Shown: positions 9,141 through 17,463 of the stretch, piece by piece
How positions within the stretch are numbered: the first letter of the stretch is position 1
Layout: each line of letters opens with the position of its first letter
Notes under the pieces: model-generated
Seen by the model: only the letters and a program-made list of their open reading frames with translations
What the model was told of the DNA's origin: nothing
The model's database searches: none
Assembly: GCA_041175665.1 (NCBI GenBank)
Contig: JBEDEM010000003.1
Location: 1 to 64,000, forward strand
DNA: 64,000 nucleotides
From: UBA3064 sp016868095
GTDB taxonomy: Bacteria > Pseudomonadota > Gammaproteobacteria > Burkholderiales > Burkholderiaceae_E
Direction: 5' to 3'
Made by a program: the position numbers and the translations under genes

Positions 9141-9154
9141 TGGTCTAACCTTGA

Positions 9155-9718
9155 TCAGTGTTTCAGAAAACGATCGAGCATTGCCATGCCATGCTCAGTA
9201 TCGATGGATTCTGGATGAAATTGCAGGCCTTCGATTGGCAACTCCCGGTGTCGAACACCCATGATTTCTCCATCTTCGGTTTGCGCCGTAACCGACAAAC
9301 TGTCGGGCAAGGTCGCGCGCTCGATAGCTAGCGAGTGATATCGGACGACTGAGAATTGGCGCGGCAGGCCTGTAAAAACACCTTGATCCTGATGCGAAAC
9401 AAGGCTTGACTTCCCATGCATAACTTGCTGAGCCCTGATTATTTTTCCACCAAAGACCTGTCCAATGGACTGGTGACCAAGACAGACCCCCAAGATCGGA
9501 ATTTTCCCGCGGAAGTGCTTAATCGCTTGCATGGAAATACCCGCTTCATTGGGTGTGCAAGGCCCCGGTGAAATGACCAAGTGGCTTGGCTGCAATTGTT
9601 CTAAGTCATGCAAGTTAGCGGCATCGTTTCGTACCGTTACAACTTGCGCTCCTAAAGCCCGAAAATACTGAACTAAGTTATAGGTGAAGGAATCATAGTT
9701 ATCGATCATGAGTAGCAT
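9155..9718 (-). CDS. trpG: Anthranilate synthase component II (glutamine amidotransferase)
   Basis: Class-I glutamine amidotransferase of 187 residues that supplies ammonia to TrpE. The nucleophile is Cys79 in GVCLGHQSIGQ, and His168 and Glu170 in LQFHPESIDTEHG complete the triad. The start MLLMIDNYDSFTYNLVQYF is the standard N-terminus. In many bacteria the same subunit also serves PabB in folate synthesis; no pabA or pabB paralogue is in this window. It lies 60 bp after trpE and 14 bp before trpD. Confidence 0.97.
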   Translation of the reverse strand: MLLMIDNYDSFTYNLVQYFRALGAQVVTVRNDAANLHDLEQLQPSHLVISPGPCTPNEAGISMQAIKHFRGKIPILGVCLGHQSIGQVFGGKIIRAQQVMHGKSSLVSHQDQGVFTGLPRQFSVVRYHSLAIERATLPDSLSVTAQTEDGEIMGVRHRELPIEGLQFHPESIDTEHGMAMLDRFLKH

Positions 9719-9778
9719 AGCTGTAATCCTATCGACGAGTCAGATGGCTAAACGAACAAGCTCAGTGAACCAATCAAC

Positions 9779-11278
9779 TCAGTGTTCAAGCCCGTTTTCC
9801 ACAAGCTCTGCGGCCTTTAATACAGCCCTTGCCTTCATTTCTGTTTCCTGCCACTCGGCCTCGGGTGAGGAGTCGTAAACAATGCCTGCGGCTGCCTGTA
9901 CATTCAGCATCTTATCTTTCACGATACCGGTGCGGATCGCGATCGCCACATCCATGTGGCCCGACCAACTCAGATAACCGACCGCGCCGCCGTATATACC
10001 TCGGCGGGTTTTTTCCATATCGTCGATGACCTCCATAGCCCTTACCTTGGGAGCACCAGTCAGCGTGCCCGCTGGAAAACTTGCCCTTAAGACATCGATA
10101 TCATCAAGCCCCTCTTCGAGCAAAGCTTCCACATTCGATACAATATGTTGAACGTGCGAATATTTTTCAATCACCATTTTTTCAGTCACGCGAACCGTTC
10201 CCGTTTTTGCGATTCGACCGAGATCATTACGCGCTAAATCGATCAGCATCAGGTGTTCTGCGCACTCTTTTGGATCAGCAAGTAATTCGCGAGCAAGCGC
10301 TTCATCTTGCTGAGGCGATAAGCCTCGTCGCCTTGTCCCTGCGATGGGTCGAATCGTAATTCGGGTTGCACCTTCTGGATCTTCGGTCTCAAGAATTTCT
10401 TGTCGAACGAGAATTTCTGGTGAGGCACCCACCACTTGGAAATCACCAAAATCGTAATAATACATATAAGGGGAGGGGTTGATTGAGCGCAGTGCTCGGT
10501 ACAGCGCAAGTGGGGGGTGTGAAAAAGGCTTGCGAATCAGCTGTCCAATTTGCACTTGCATTAAGTCGCCAGCCATGATGAGTTCGCGCGCTTTTCTTGC
10601 CGCGTTGAGATAGTCCTGCTTTTCGAAACCTCGGATTTCACTGCTTTCTGGCCCTGGCGCCGGAACCGTTTCATCAACAGCGTTTTTTAGTCTTGCCTTT
10701 AATTCGCGCAGCCGCTTTTGAGTTTGAGTCCAAGCATCTGGGCTTCGCGCATCTGCATAGACCACGAGATAAAGCTTGCCACGGAGGTTGTCGACAATCG
10801 CTAATTCGTCGACCAGCAAAAACAACATGTCAGGTGTCCCGATAGGATCGGGCTTGGTGCAAGGACCAAGTTTCGGTTCAATAAAGCGAACGAGGTCGTA
10901 TCCAAAGTAGCCTGCCAGGCCGCCACAAAATCGCGGCAATCCAGGCCGCAAAGCAACTTTGAAGCGTTGACGATAGGCACGCACAAAGGCTAGGGGGTCA
11001 CCACGATGAGATTCGACCACCTGATCATCTCGCAGCACTTCGATCAAATCGTCGCGACTGCGAATCGATGTGCGGGCCGACAATCCGATGAAAGAATATC
11101 GACCAAAGCGCTCTCCACCCTCTACCGACTCGAGTAGGAAGCTATTTTTCCGCTTACCAGGTTCGTTGAGCTTGCAATAAACGGACAAAGGGGTTTCCAA
11201 GTCCGCCAGGCACTCGCTAATAAGTGCAATTCGGTCGAAACCTTGCGCCGCAATCGCTTTAAATTCAAACTCAGTCAT
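9779..11278 (-). CDS. trpE: Anthranilate synthase component I
   Basis: Chorismate-utilising enzyme of 499 residues that makes anthranilate with TrpG. The tryptophan feedback-binding LLES motif is at residues 48-51, and the catalytic C-terminal motifs ASPEILVR, RPIAGTRRRG, DLARNDLGRIA and SFPAGTLTGAPKVRAM are present. The feedback residues suggest end-product inhibition. GAGGAG lies at good spacing before ATG 11278. The 107-bp gap to gph contains no visible Trp-rich leader peptide or attenuator pair, so transcriptional control may come from upstream of rpe or from an unrecognised promoter. Confidence 0.97.
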   Translation of the reverse strand: MTEFEFKAIAAQGFDRIALISECLADLETPLSVYCKLNEPGKRKNSFLLESVEGGERFGRYSFIGLSARTSIRSRDDLIEVLRDDQVVESHRGDPLAFVRAYRQRFKVALRPGLPRFCGGLAGYFGYDLVRFIEPKLGPCTKPDPIGTPDMLFLLVDELAIVDNLRGKLYLVVYADARSPDAWTQTQKRLRELKARLKNAVDETVPAPGPESSEIRGFEKQDYLNAARKARELIMAGDLMQVQIGQLIRKPFSHPPLALYRALRSINPSPYMYYYDFGDFQVVGASPEILVRQEILETEDPEGATRITIRPIAGTRRRGLSPQQDEALARELLADPKECAEHLMLIDLARNDLGRIAKTGTVRVTEKMVIEKYSHVQHIVSNVEALLEEGLDDIDVLRASFPAGTLTGAPKVRAMEVIDDMEKTRRGIYGGAVGYLSWSGHMDVAIAIRTGIVKDKMLNVQAAAGIVYDSSPEAEWQETEMKARAVLKAAELVENGLEH

Positions 11279-11385
11279 GATGATTCGCTCCTCACCAGCC
11301 TTCGTTTTATCATCTCCCTCGTTTAGCCTAGCTTAACGCACGCGCTAAAGAGAGCGCACTGGTTGCGATGGAGGGCTGGTTGGTT

Positions 11386-12126
11386 CTACGCGTCGCTACC
11401 GAGTGCTGGGTTAATGCCAGCACCACCAACGCCATGCGGCGTTTTTGATCGGTAGCTTGATTGCAATGTCCATTGTGCAAAGGCGTCTATGCTTTGAACT
11501 ATACCATCGCAGGGGATGTGTTCAAGCGCTACCCCCTCCCTGTAGCCGTAGGGCAGCAAAAAGACCTTCATGCCGGCAGCCCTTGCTGCTTGCGCATCAT
11601 TGGCGGAATCGCCCAGCATCCAAACTGAGCTTGTCGAAACTCCCAACCTACTTGCAGCCTCCAATAGCGGCTGTGGGTGTGGCTTTTTATGAGCGAGTGC
11701 ATCGCCACCTATAGCAAATTGAAAATATTGACTCAGGTTTGAGCGCTCAAGCAAGGACTCGGTAAAGCTTTGAGCTTTGTTGGTCACTACTGCCATCGGC
11801 ACCTTTGCAGCGTGCAAACGCTCGAGGCCTTCGATCACACCTTCAAAGGGCTTAGCCCAGCAACCGTTATATTGTTCATAAACCGAAACAAAGCGATCCA
11901 TCCCTTGGGCATATGCATCAGGCTTTGCATCGCCATCAAGATCATCGGTCAATAATCGATGTACAAAACGCTCAGCGCCTTTTCCAACAAAACTAAGCAC
12001 ACGCACATCGCTAAGTGGTGCCAGCGCCATCGCCTCTCGAATAGCATGACCTGATTGCACAAGGTCCTTGGCCGTATCAAGCAATGTACCGTCAAGGTCA
12101 AAAAGGAGTGCTTCAAAGCCTGCCAT
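11386..12126 (-). CDS. gph: Phosphoglycolate phosphatase (HAD hydrolase)
   Basis: HAD-superfamily phosphatase of 246 residues. Motif I is LLFDLDGTLLDTAKDL with the Asp nucleophile and its +2 Asp. Motif II is VVTNK, the catalytic Lys follows in AHKKPHP, and motif IV is MLGDSANDA. Gph removes 2-phosphoglycolate, formed during DNA repair or photorespiration-like oxygenation. The ATG at 12126 is chosen because the upstream in-frame codon is TTG. It follows rpe by 18 bp and precedes trpE, the order common to Burkholderiales. The C-terminal 20 residues look poorly conserved. A pyrophosphatase or other HAD role cannot be excluded from sequence alone. Confidence 0.9.
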   Translation of the reverse strand: MAGFEALLFDLDGTLLDTAKDLVQSGHAIREAMALAPLSDVRVLSFVGKGAERFVHRLLTDDLDGDAKPDAYAQGMDRFVSVYEQYNGCWAKPFEGVIEGLERLHAAKVPMAVVTNKAQSFTESLLERSNLSQYFQFAIGGDALAHKKPHPQPLLEAASRLGVSTSSVWMLGDSANDAQAARAAGMKVFLLPYGYREGVALEHIPCDGIVQSIDAFAQWTLQSSYRSKTPHGVGGAGINPALGSDA

Positions 12127-12144
12127 GATCAAATAGGGAACGCT

Positions 12145-12906
12145 TCAAACCCTGCCATTGGAGCTTGAGGCATGGATGTCATTGGGGCTTGGGGCATGGA
12201 CCCCATCAATCGCCTGACGCAATTGCTTGATAACCTGCCGATAATGACCATCGGGATCGGGCGATGAAAACACCGCGGATCCCGCAACAAAGCAATCCGC
12301 GCCTGCCTGGGCGATCTCGCGGATATTGTCAATTTTTATCCCACCATCGACTTGTAAAACAATCCGATGACCACCCTCAGCCTGATGCTGATCAATCATG
12401 CTGCGAAGCGCTTGAATTTTTGCGATCGTTGCCGGCAAAAACTGTTGTCCACCGAACCCCGGATTAACCGACATCAGCAAAATCAAATCGAGCCGATGCA
12501 TGACGAAGTCGAGCAAGTGAAGCGGTGTAGCCGGATTCAGTACCAGGCCCGCCTTGCAGCCATGGTCCTTGATCAATTGCAAAGACCGATCAATATGTTC
12601 GGAAGCTTCAGGATGAAAACTGATCCAATCCGCACCGGCCTGGGCAAACCCACTGATGAGTGCATCGACTGGCTTGACCATTAAGTGCACATCGAGCGGC
12701 AAACGGGTGTGTGGTCTTATTGCTTTACAAACCATGGGGCCGAAACTGAGATTGGGTACGTAGTGGTTGTCCATCACATCAACATGTACCCAATCGGCAC
12801 CGCTGGCCTCAAGCGCACGCACTTCATCACCAAGTCTTGCGAAGTCGGCAGATAAAAGGCTAGGGGCAATGCAGTAGCGGCTTTTCATCGGTATGCTTGA
12901 GTCCAT
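12145..12906 (-). CDS. rpe: Ribulose-phosphate 3-epimerase
   Basis: TIM-barrel epimerase of 253 residues interconverting ribulose-5-P and xylulose-5-P in the pentose phosphate pathway. IAPSLLSADFARLG, WVHVDVMDNHYVPNLSFGP, DVHLMVKP, MSVNPGFGGQQF and VDGGI give the metal ligands and both catalytic Asp residues. Starts at ATG 12906 or 12888 are both possible. The C-terminus is extended by a Ser/Pro/Asn-rich tail containing two related octapeptides (HAPSPND and HASSSNG), produced by a 24-bp imperfect duplication; ordinary Rpe proteins end before it. Divergent from apaG with about 100 bp between. Confidence 0.95.
   Translation of the reverse strand: MDSSIPMKSRYCIAPSLLSADFARLGDEVRALEASGADWVHVDVMDNHYVPNLSFGPMVCKAIRPHTRLPLDVHLMVKPVDALISGFAQAGADWISFHPEASEHIDRSLQLIKDHGCKAGLVLNPATPLHLLDFVMHRLDLILLMSVNPGFGGQQFLPATIAKIQALRSMIDQHQAEGGHRIVLQVDGGIKIDNIREIAQAGADCFVAGSAVFSSPDPDGHYRQVIKQLRQAIDGVHAPSPNDIHASSSNGRV
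12156..12203. repeat. 24-bp imperfect tandem repeat at the 3' end of rpe
   Basis: Copies at 12156-12179 and 12180-12203 agree at 19 of 24 positions. Both contain CATTGGRGCTTGRGGCATGG, a core related to the repeats at 5051-5090. In the rpe frame they encode two similar octapeptides at the extreme C-terminus, just before the stop codon. Confidence 0.85.
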
Positions 12907-13010
12907 CGTTCATTGTAATGGGGCATGGACTTATCGTGATTTACCGAAGGTAATCGTCTACCCTGAGCTTGAAGGCGTCTCGACCCACATTAAAAGACTT
13001 GGATTCCACG

Positions 13011-13400
13011 ATGGCTGAACACCGAAAAGCGAGCTACCAGTTCAAGATTACCGTGAAAACGGTTTATCTTCCCGAGCAATCCTCGCCTGAGCAGGAGCGT
13101 TACACCTTCGCCTACACCATCACCATTGCCAACACCGGATCAATCCCCGCACAACTGATTAGCAGGCACTGGGTCATTACGACGGACGACGGTGAGGTTA
13201 ATGAGGTCAAGGGGCTTGGCGTGGTTGGTCAACAACCGCTGATCGCACCAGGGCAAGGCTTTGAATACACGAGCGGTTCACAGGTAAACACCCCCACGGC
13301 CACGATGACAGGCAGTTACTTCTTTGTCGCAGAGGACGGCGAGCGATTCGAGCAGGAAATTCCGCCTTTTGTGCTGAGTATCCCCCGAACCTTGCACTAA
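13011..13400 (+). CDS. apaG: Co2+/Mg2+ efflux-associated protein ApaG
   Basis: Small Ig-like beta-sandwich protein of 129 residues. The conserved run FAYTITIANTGSIPAQLISRHWVITTDDG, VVGQQPLIAPGQGFEYTSG and MTGSYFFV identifies the family clearly. The precise role is unresolved; genetics in other bacteria link it to divalent-metal resistance. ATG 13011 is used because the longer reading begins only at TTG. Divergent from rpe, as in most Burkholderiales. Confidence 0.95.
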   Translation: MAEHRKASYQFKITVKTVYLPEQSSPEQERYTFAYTITIANTGSIPAQLISRHWVITTDDGEVNEVKGLGVVGQQPLIAPGQGFEYTSGSQVNTPTATMTGSYFFVAEDGERFEQEIPPFVLSIPRTLH

Positions 13401-13423
13401 GGATTTCGAAGTCCCTTATTTCC

Positions 13424-13507
13424 TTAGCGTTTGCCCCGCATAGTCCACCAGACGATGAATAAGACGAGGGCCAGAATGCCAAAGGCTTCGAGATAAATCA
13501 CCCACAT
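13424..13507 (-). CDS. 27-residue single-span membrane peptide
   Basis: A short minus-strand frame encodes 27 residues: MWVIYLEAFGIL, then the hydrophobic stretch ALVLFIVWW, then the basic tail TMRGKR. This is one transmembrane helix with a positive-inside C-terminus. GGGGTGAT lies eight bases before its ATG. I recall similar very short WW-containing membrane peptides near apaG in other Burkholderiales, but cannot verify homology here. It lies between convergent apaG and upstream dsbC on the same strand as dsbC, from which 61 bp separate it. No function is known to me. Confidence 0.55.
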   Translation of the reverse strand: MWVIYLEAFGILALVLFIVWWTMRGKR

Positions 13508-13568
13508 GGCGCATCACCCCAGCGTCGGATAAAACATAAAGTCAAAGTAGCGCTCAACCCAGAGCAAT

Positions 13569-14363
13569 TCATAACTTATTGTTTTCTTCAAGCATTTTTT
13601 CAAATTGAGCCATGGGTGCATAGCCTGTGAGTCGCTTGCCGTTCGGAAAGAAGATGGTTGGCGTCCCGGTTACACCCAAACTCCGGCCAAGGTCTTTTAG
13701 TTTGGCAATCGGCGCATCGCACGAAGGTGATGCCGTAGGAGGCGCCTTACCTGAGAGCATCATTTCGTTCCATGCTTTTGACTTGTCTGCAGCACAAAGT
13801 GCATTTCGCGACTTGACCTCTGAATCCGGCGAAAGCAGCGGAAGAACAAAGGTGTAGATCGTTACGTCTTTAATACCGACAAGGTCAGCGCGTAGTTTTC
13901 GGCAATAGCCACAATTCGGATCTTCAAAAACTGCCATAACCCGCCTGCCATTGCCTTGCACTTGCTTGAAAGCGAGTTGAAGTGGCAGGTCTTTGAACTG
14001 GATCGCAGATAACTCTTCGGTTCGCTCACGGGTGATATTGCGATTGTTTTTTAGATCAATTAACTGGCCTTCGATAAATGCGTAAGCGGCCTTCTCGTCG
14101 ACATAAATAAGATCGGTGCCGAGCCGAACCTCATAGAGACCTGTGATCGGCGTGCGCGCTACGGCATCAACCTTGTATTTACCTTTGAGCCACGCCTCGA
14201 TACTTTGCTTGATGCTCGATTCAACGGCGCTTGGCACAACAGCAGTTTGAGATTGGGCTGGGGACATCGCCAAGCAAAAGAGCAAGACGCTCAAGAGAAG
14301 TTGCCCGGCAAATGAACCGGTCAGCGAGCGCAGGCTTTGTAAATTGTTATAGCTAATGTTCAT
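13569..14363 (-). CDS. dsbC: Thiol:disulfide interchange protein DsbC
   Basis: Periplasmic disulfide isomerase of 264 residues with a hydrophobic signal peptide (LLLSVLLFCLAMSPAQSQ) ending near residue 39. An N-terminal dimerisation domain is followed by a thioredoxin-fold domain with the redox pair Cys151-Gly-Tyr-Cys154. Two more cysteines (ALCAADK and SPSCDAP) form the usual structural disulfide. GTPTIFFPNGKRLTGY carries the cis-Pro. The isomerase corrects wrong disulfides and is kept reduced by DsbD, which is not in this window. The ATG at 14363 is preferred over the upstream TTG. It follows the UbiH-like gene by 76 bp on the same strand, a neighbour pair common in Bordetella relatives. 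Confidence 0.93.
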   Translation of the reverse strand: MNISYNNLQSLRSLTGSFAGQLLLSVLLFCLAMSPAQSQTAVVPSAVESSIKQSIEAWLKGKYKVDAVARTPITGLYEVRLGTDLIYVDEKAAYAFIEGQLIDLKNNRNITRERTEELSAIQFKDLPLQLAFKQVQGNGRRVMAVFEDPNCGYCRKLRADLVGIKDVTIYTFVLPLLSPDSEVKSRNALCAADKSKAWNEMMLSGKAPPTASPSCDAPIAKLKDLGRSLGVTGTPTIFFPNGKRLTGYAPMAQFEKMLEENNKL

Positions 14364-14439
14364 AAGGAATCTCAAAAACCTTTGTCCAGAGTCGATAGAG
14401 GGATGTCAGCGTATCAGCATGACCGGAGCATAGCGCGCA

Positions 14440-15753
14440 TCAACGGCCCGGCCCGTGACGAGAAGCATGGTGAATCATCGCAGACTGCAGCCATGAACTG
14501 CCAGCGAGCCGAGACCAGGCCCACCGAGCCAAGCCGCCAACGTACTGGGGCAAAGGTTCACGAAAAGTCTGCTGCAAAGTCCTTGTGAGTATCGACATGG
14601 CAAGCACCGGCTCAGCGCGGCGACGAGCATAACGTTCTAAAACAGAACGAACACCAGGGTCGTGTCGCGCGGCGGGACTTGAAAGCACATCGAGTAATTC
14701 GATGATGTCACCGATTCCAAGATTGAGGCCCTGGCCAGCCATCGGATGCACCACATGTGCCGCATCAGCAAGCAAGACCAATCGATGGGAACAAGGAGGA
14801 TCGCTTATGCGATCAAGCAATGGAAATGATGCGGGCCTACTTATGCAGTTCAGCAAGCGAGGAGCATCGCTTGAACATGATTCGATATGAGATTGCACCT
14901 TATGGCAAAGCGCATCAGGATCAAGGACCATTAAGGATTGCGCCAGCGGCCTGGGCGCAGACCAAACCATACTCATCGCTTCTCCAGGCAAAGGTAAAAG
15001 CGCAAGAATGCCTTGTTGACCAAACCATTGAAACGCCGTGTGGCGATGATGATGATCAATGGAAAAATTAGCGACGACCGCTGCCGATTGGTAATCGATC
15101 TCGCGGCTCTTTATGCCAGCAAGTTGCCTCAACGCAGAACGGGCACCATCGCAGCCGATCAAAAGTTTGGCCCTTATTCGCTGCCCGCTTTCAAGCTGAA
15201 TACGACGCCGTAGGCTGCGAGCATCGCCAGCATCTGCCTCCAGACTGACCAGGGCATCCTTGAATCGAAAGGCTTGCGTCATAGCAAGGGCTTGCTGCCC
15301 AGCTGCGATCAGCTCGGATTGCTCAAGGGTTAGTGCAAGTTGATCGACCGCCGCCTTATAGGCATCGAGTACGATGGCTGACTTAGCCGACAATCCAGGC
15401 GCTTCGAGTTGCATGCGTTCGATTAGGCCAAGACGCGATTCATCGATGGCTGCAGCAAGACCCTGTTGTTGCAACCAGCGCCAACTTGCGGGCGAAAGCG
15501 CAAAAATACGCGGATCAAAACCCGGCGCTTGGCGGGTTGAAACAGGGTCTGGCCCGATCAACGCGCAACGATAACCAAGCCTGGCAAGGCCTTGGGCGGT
15601 CAGCAGACCTGCCACCGATGCACCGATAACCGCAACGTCGAGCTCAAGTTCAGCATCAGCGCCTGCCAAAGAGGGAGTCGACGCTTTAGCTGCCGAAAAT
15701 GGCATGTCAGGAAGCGGCATTGCCGAAGAAGTTGGACTTGAGAAAGCTTGCAT
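14440..15753 (-). CDS. UbiH/UbiF/VisC-family FAD-dependent hydroxylase
   Basis: Class A flavin monooxygenase of 437 residues, probably adding a ring hydroxyl in ubiquinone synthesis. The FAD-binding GASVAG dinucleotide motif is at residues 44-49, followed by an IGCDGARSALRQLAG motif. The second FAD motif is ADAAHVVHPMAGQGLNLGIGD, diagnostic of the UbiH/COQ6 branch. The first 36 residues are a low-conservation extension. The exact ring position (UbiH, UbiF, UbiI or UbiM) cannot be told from sequence. Divergent from the CoA-transferase pair with about 100 bp between; that gap contains a small CCCTC/GAGGG hairpin. Confidence 0.88.
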   Translation of the reverse strand: MQAFSSPTSSAMPLPDMPFSAAKASTPSLAGADAELELDVAVIGASVAGLLTAQGLARLGYRCALIGPDPVSTRQAPGFDPRIFALSPASWRWLQQQGLAAAIDESRLGLIERMQLEAPGLSAKSAIVLDAYKAAVDQLALTLEQSELIAAGQQALAMTQAFRFKDALVSLEADAGDARSLRRRIQLESGQRIRAKLLIGCDGARSALRQLAGIKSREIDYQSAAVVANFSIDHHHRHTAFQWFGQQGILALLPLPGEAMSMVWSAPRPLAQSLMVLDPDALCHKVQSHIESCSSDAPRLLNCISRPASFPLLDRISDPPCSHRLVLLADAAHVVHPMAGQGLNLGIGDIIELLDVLSSPAARHDPGVRSVLERYARRRAEPVLAMSILTRTLQQTFREPLPQYVGGLARWAWSRLAGSSWLQSAMIHHASRHGPGR

Positions 15754-15857
15754 GAGCGCGGGATTCGATGGGAAATTATAGAAGGACCGCTATGCTTGCA
15801 GACTTAAGCACCTTTAAGCATGAGGCCCTCTTTGAGGGTAGCCTGGAGAACTAGCGG

Positions 15858-16565
15858 ATGATCAACAAAATCCTCGCTTCTGTCGAAGAAGCCTTAGCCG
15901 ATGTACACGACGGCGCAACTATTTTGATCGGTGGCTTTGGTAGCGCCGGACTACCCACTCATCTCACCGACGCGCTCATTGCAAAAGGCGCTCGAGATTT
16001 GACGGTTGTTAACAATAACGCAGGCAACGGCGAGCATGGGCTGGCCGCGCTCATGAAAGCCGGATGCGTGCGTAAGCTGATTTGCTCCTTCCCGCGCCAG
16101 GTCGATTCCTGGGTGTTCGACGACCTATGGCGTGCGGGGAAGATTGAACTAGAGCTCGTTCCACAAGGCAACCTAGCCGAGCGAATCAGGGCTGCCGGCG
16201 CAGGCATCGGCGCTTTTTTTACCGCTACCGGTTTTGGTACGGAGCTGGCCAAGGGTAAAGAGACCCGGCAAATCAATGGCCGTGATTATGTGTTGGAGTA
16301 TCCGATTCACGCAGACTTCGCACTCGTGGCTGCCGAAACCGGCGATCGCTGGGGAAACCTCACCTATCGAAAAACCGCGAGAAACTTTGGACCCATTATG
16401 TGCATGGCAGCCAAAACAGCCATTGCGCAGGTTCATCGGATCGTCGAACTCGGCGCGATCGACCCTGAGCAAGTGATCACCCCTGGTATTTTTGTCAAGC
16501 GGGTCGTTCAAGTGGAGCGAGTGCGCTATGACCCGACACCAGCAAAGCGTGGAGAAGAAAAGTAA
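15858..16565 (+). CDS. 3-oxoacid CoA-transferase subunit A (PcaI/ScoA-like)
   Basis: Alpha subunit, 235 residues, of a family I CoA-transferase. The signature ILIGGFGSAGLPTHLTDALI is near the N-terminus; GNGEHGLAALMKAG, CSFPR, ELELVPQGNLAERIRAAGAGIGAFFT and ADFALVAAETGDRWGNLTYR follow in the family order. Such enzymes move CoA from succinyl-CoA to 3-oxoadipate or acetoacetate. The gene overlaps subunit B by one base (TAATG), so the two are translationally coupled. Substrate choice is not decided by sequence; no beta-ketoadipate ring-cleavage genes are nearby. The ribosome site GGAG is rather distant from ATG 15858. Confidence 0.9.
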   Translation: MINKILASVEEALADVHDGATILIGGFGSAGLPTHLTDALIAKGARDLTVVNNNAGNGEHGLAALMKAGCVRKLICSFPRQVDSWVFDDLWRAGKIELELVPQGNLAERIRAAGAGIGAFFTATGFGTELAKGKETRQINGRDYVLEYPIHADFALVAAETGDRWGNLTYRKTARNFGPIMCMAAKTAIAQVHRIVELGAIDPEQVITPGIFVKRVVQVERVRYDPTPAKRGEEK

Positions 16566-17209
16566 TGAATCGTTACAGTCGCGATCAGATGGCGCAGCGT
16601 GTTGCGCGTGATATTCCCGAAGGTGCTTATGTGAACCTCGGTATTGGGATGCCGACGCTGGTCGCAAACCATATTCCGAAGGACAGAGAAATCGTTCTAC
16701 AAAGTGAGAATGGACTCTTAGGTATGGGGCCAGCTCCCCAAGCAGGCGATGAGGACTACGACTTAATCAATGCCGGCAAGCAGCCTGTTACCTTAATGCC
16801 AGGGGCTTCGTTCTTTCACCATGCCGACTCATTTGCCATGATGCGCGGTGGTCATTTGGATATTTGTGTGCTCGGTGCCTTTCAAGTCGCTGTCAACGGT
16901 GACCTCGCAAACTGGCACACTGGCGAGGCAGATGCGATCCCCGCTGTTGGCGGCGCCATGGATCTAGCCAGTGGCGCAAAACAGGTCTTTGTGATGATGG
17001 AACATCTCACCAAGAAGGGGGAGAGCAAGATCGTTACACGTTGCAGCTACCCGCTCACCGGGTTAGCCTGTGTATCGAGGGTGTACACCGACCTCGCGAC
17101 CATCCACATCACGCCACAAGGCCTACTTGCAGATGATCTAGTCGAGGGCTTAAGTCTGGAGGCGCTTATAAAGCTCTCGGGAATAAGCATGCAGGCTAGG
17201 CTGTCTTAA
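16565..17209 (+). CDS. 3-oxoacid CoA-transferase subunit B (PcaJ/ScoB-like)
   Basis: Beta subunit, 214 residues, carrying the catalytic glutamate in QSENGLLGMGP near residue 51. This Glu forms the glutamyl-CoA intermediate. YVNLGIGMPTLVANHIP, MPGASFFHHADSFAMMRGGHLDICVLGAFQV and MEHLTKKGESKIV are standard. It begins on the last base of subunit A's stop codon. With subunit A it makes a complete heteromeric enzyme. What follows downstream is a run of small unknown genes that are not obviously part of the same pathway. Confidence 0.92.
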   Translation: MNRYSRDQMAQRVARDIPEGAYVNLGIGMPTLVANHIPKDREIVLQSENGLLGMGPAPQAGDEDYDLINAGKQPVTLMPGASFFHHADSFAMMRGGHLDICVLGAFQVAVNGDLANWHTGEADAIPAVGGAMDLASGAKQVFVMMEHLTKKGESKIVTRCSYPLTGLACVSRVYTDLATIHITPQGLLADDLVEGLSLEALIKLSGISMQARLS

Positions 17210-17258
17210 AGAAGCGCCGATGCTCTAAACCCGAAGGCCATCCTAACCGTAAGTCCTT

Positions 17259-17281
17259 GTAAGGCCGCAGGAGGGCCTTAC
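17259..17281 (+). promoter_or_regulatory. Perfect hairpin with a Shine-Dalgarno sequence in its loop
   Basis: GTAAGGCC (17259-17266) pairs perfectly with GGCCTTAC (17274-17281) across a 7-nt loop. The strong ribosome site AGGAGG spans loop and 3' stem (17269-17274), nine bases before a GTG codon at 17284. It could be a translational control hairpin, or the hairpin could merely end the CoA-transferase transcript. There is no T-run after it. Confidence 0.45.
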
Positions 17282-17283
17282 TC

Positions 17284-17463
17284 GTGGACAACGCCTTAGC
17301 GCTGGCATTTCGCATTCAAACCGCAGTCGGAGCACTTCACGCCGCACCGTCGGTGCAAGCTCGGCCGAGACCACAGTTCATACCAAAAAAATCTTCCGCG
17401 CCGGTGAAGCCTGGCGAGTTTGCCGCCACACTTGAACAAATTAGGCAAACGCGCAGCAGTTAG
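17284..17463 (+). CDS. Possible 59-residue protein of unknown function, GTG start
   Basis: This frame starts with GTG after a consensus AGGAGG and encodes 59 residues. A hydrophobic N-terminal third (VDNALALAFRIQTAVGALHAA) is followed by a Pro/Lys-rich middle (PRPRPQFIPKKSSAPVKPG) and a short EFAATLEQIRQTRSS tail. I do not recognise it. The ribosome site is the main support. Opposing frames on the other strand look less protein-like, but the call is tentative. It lies 74 bp downstream of the CoA-transferase operon in the same direction. Confidence 0.35.
   Translation: MDNALALAFRIQTAVGALHAAPSVQARPRPQFIPKKSSAPVKPGEFAATLEQIRQTRSS

Noticed and set aside
11279..11385. trp attenuator or leader peptide before trpE
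   Set aside because: No short ORF with Trp codons and no competing hairpins followed by a T-run could be found.
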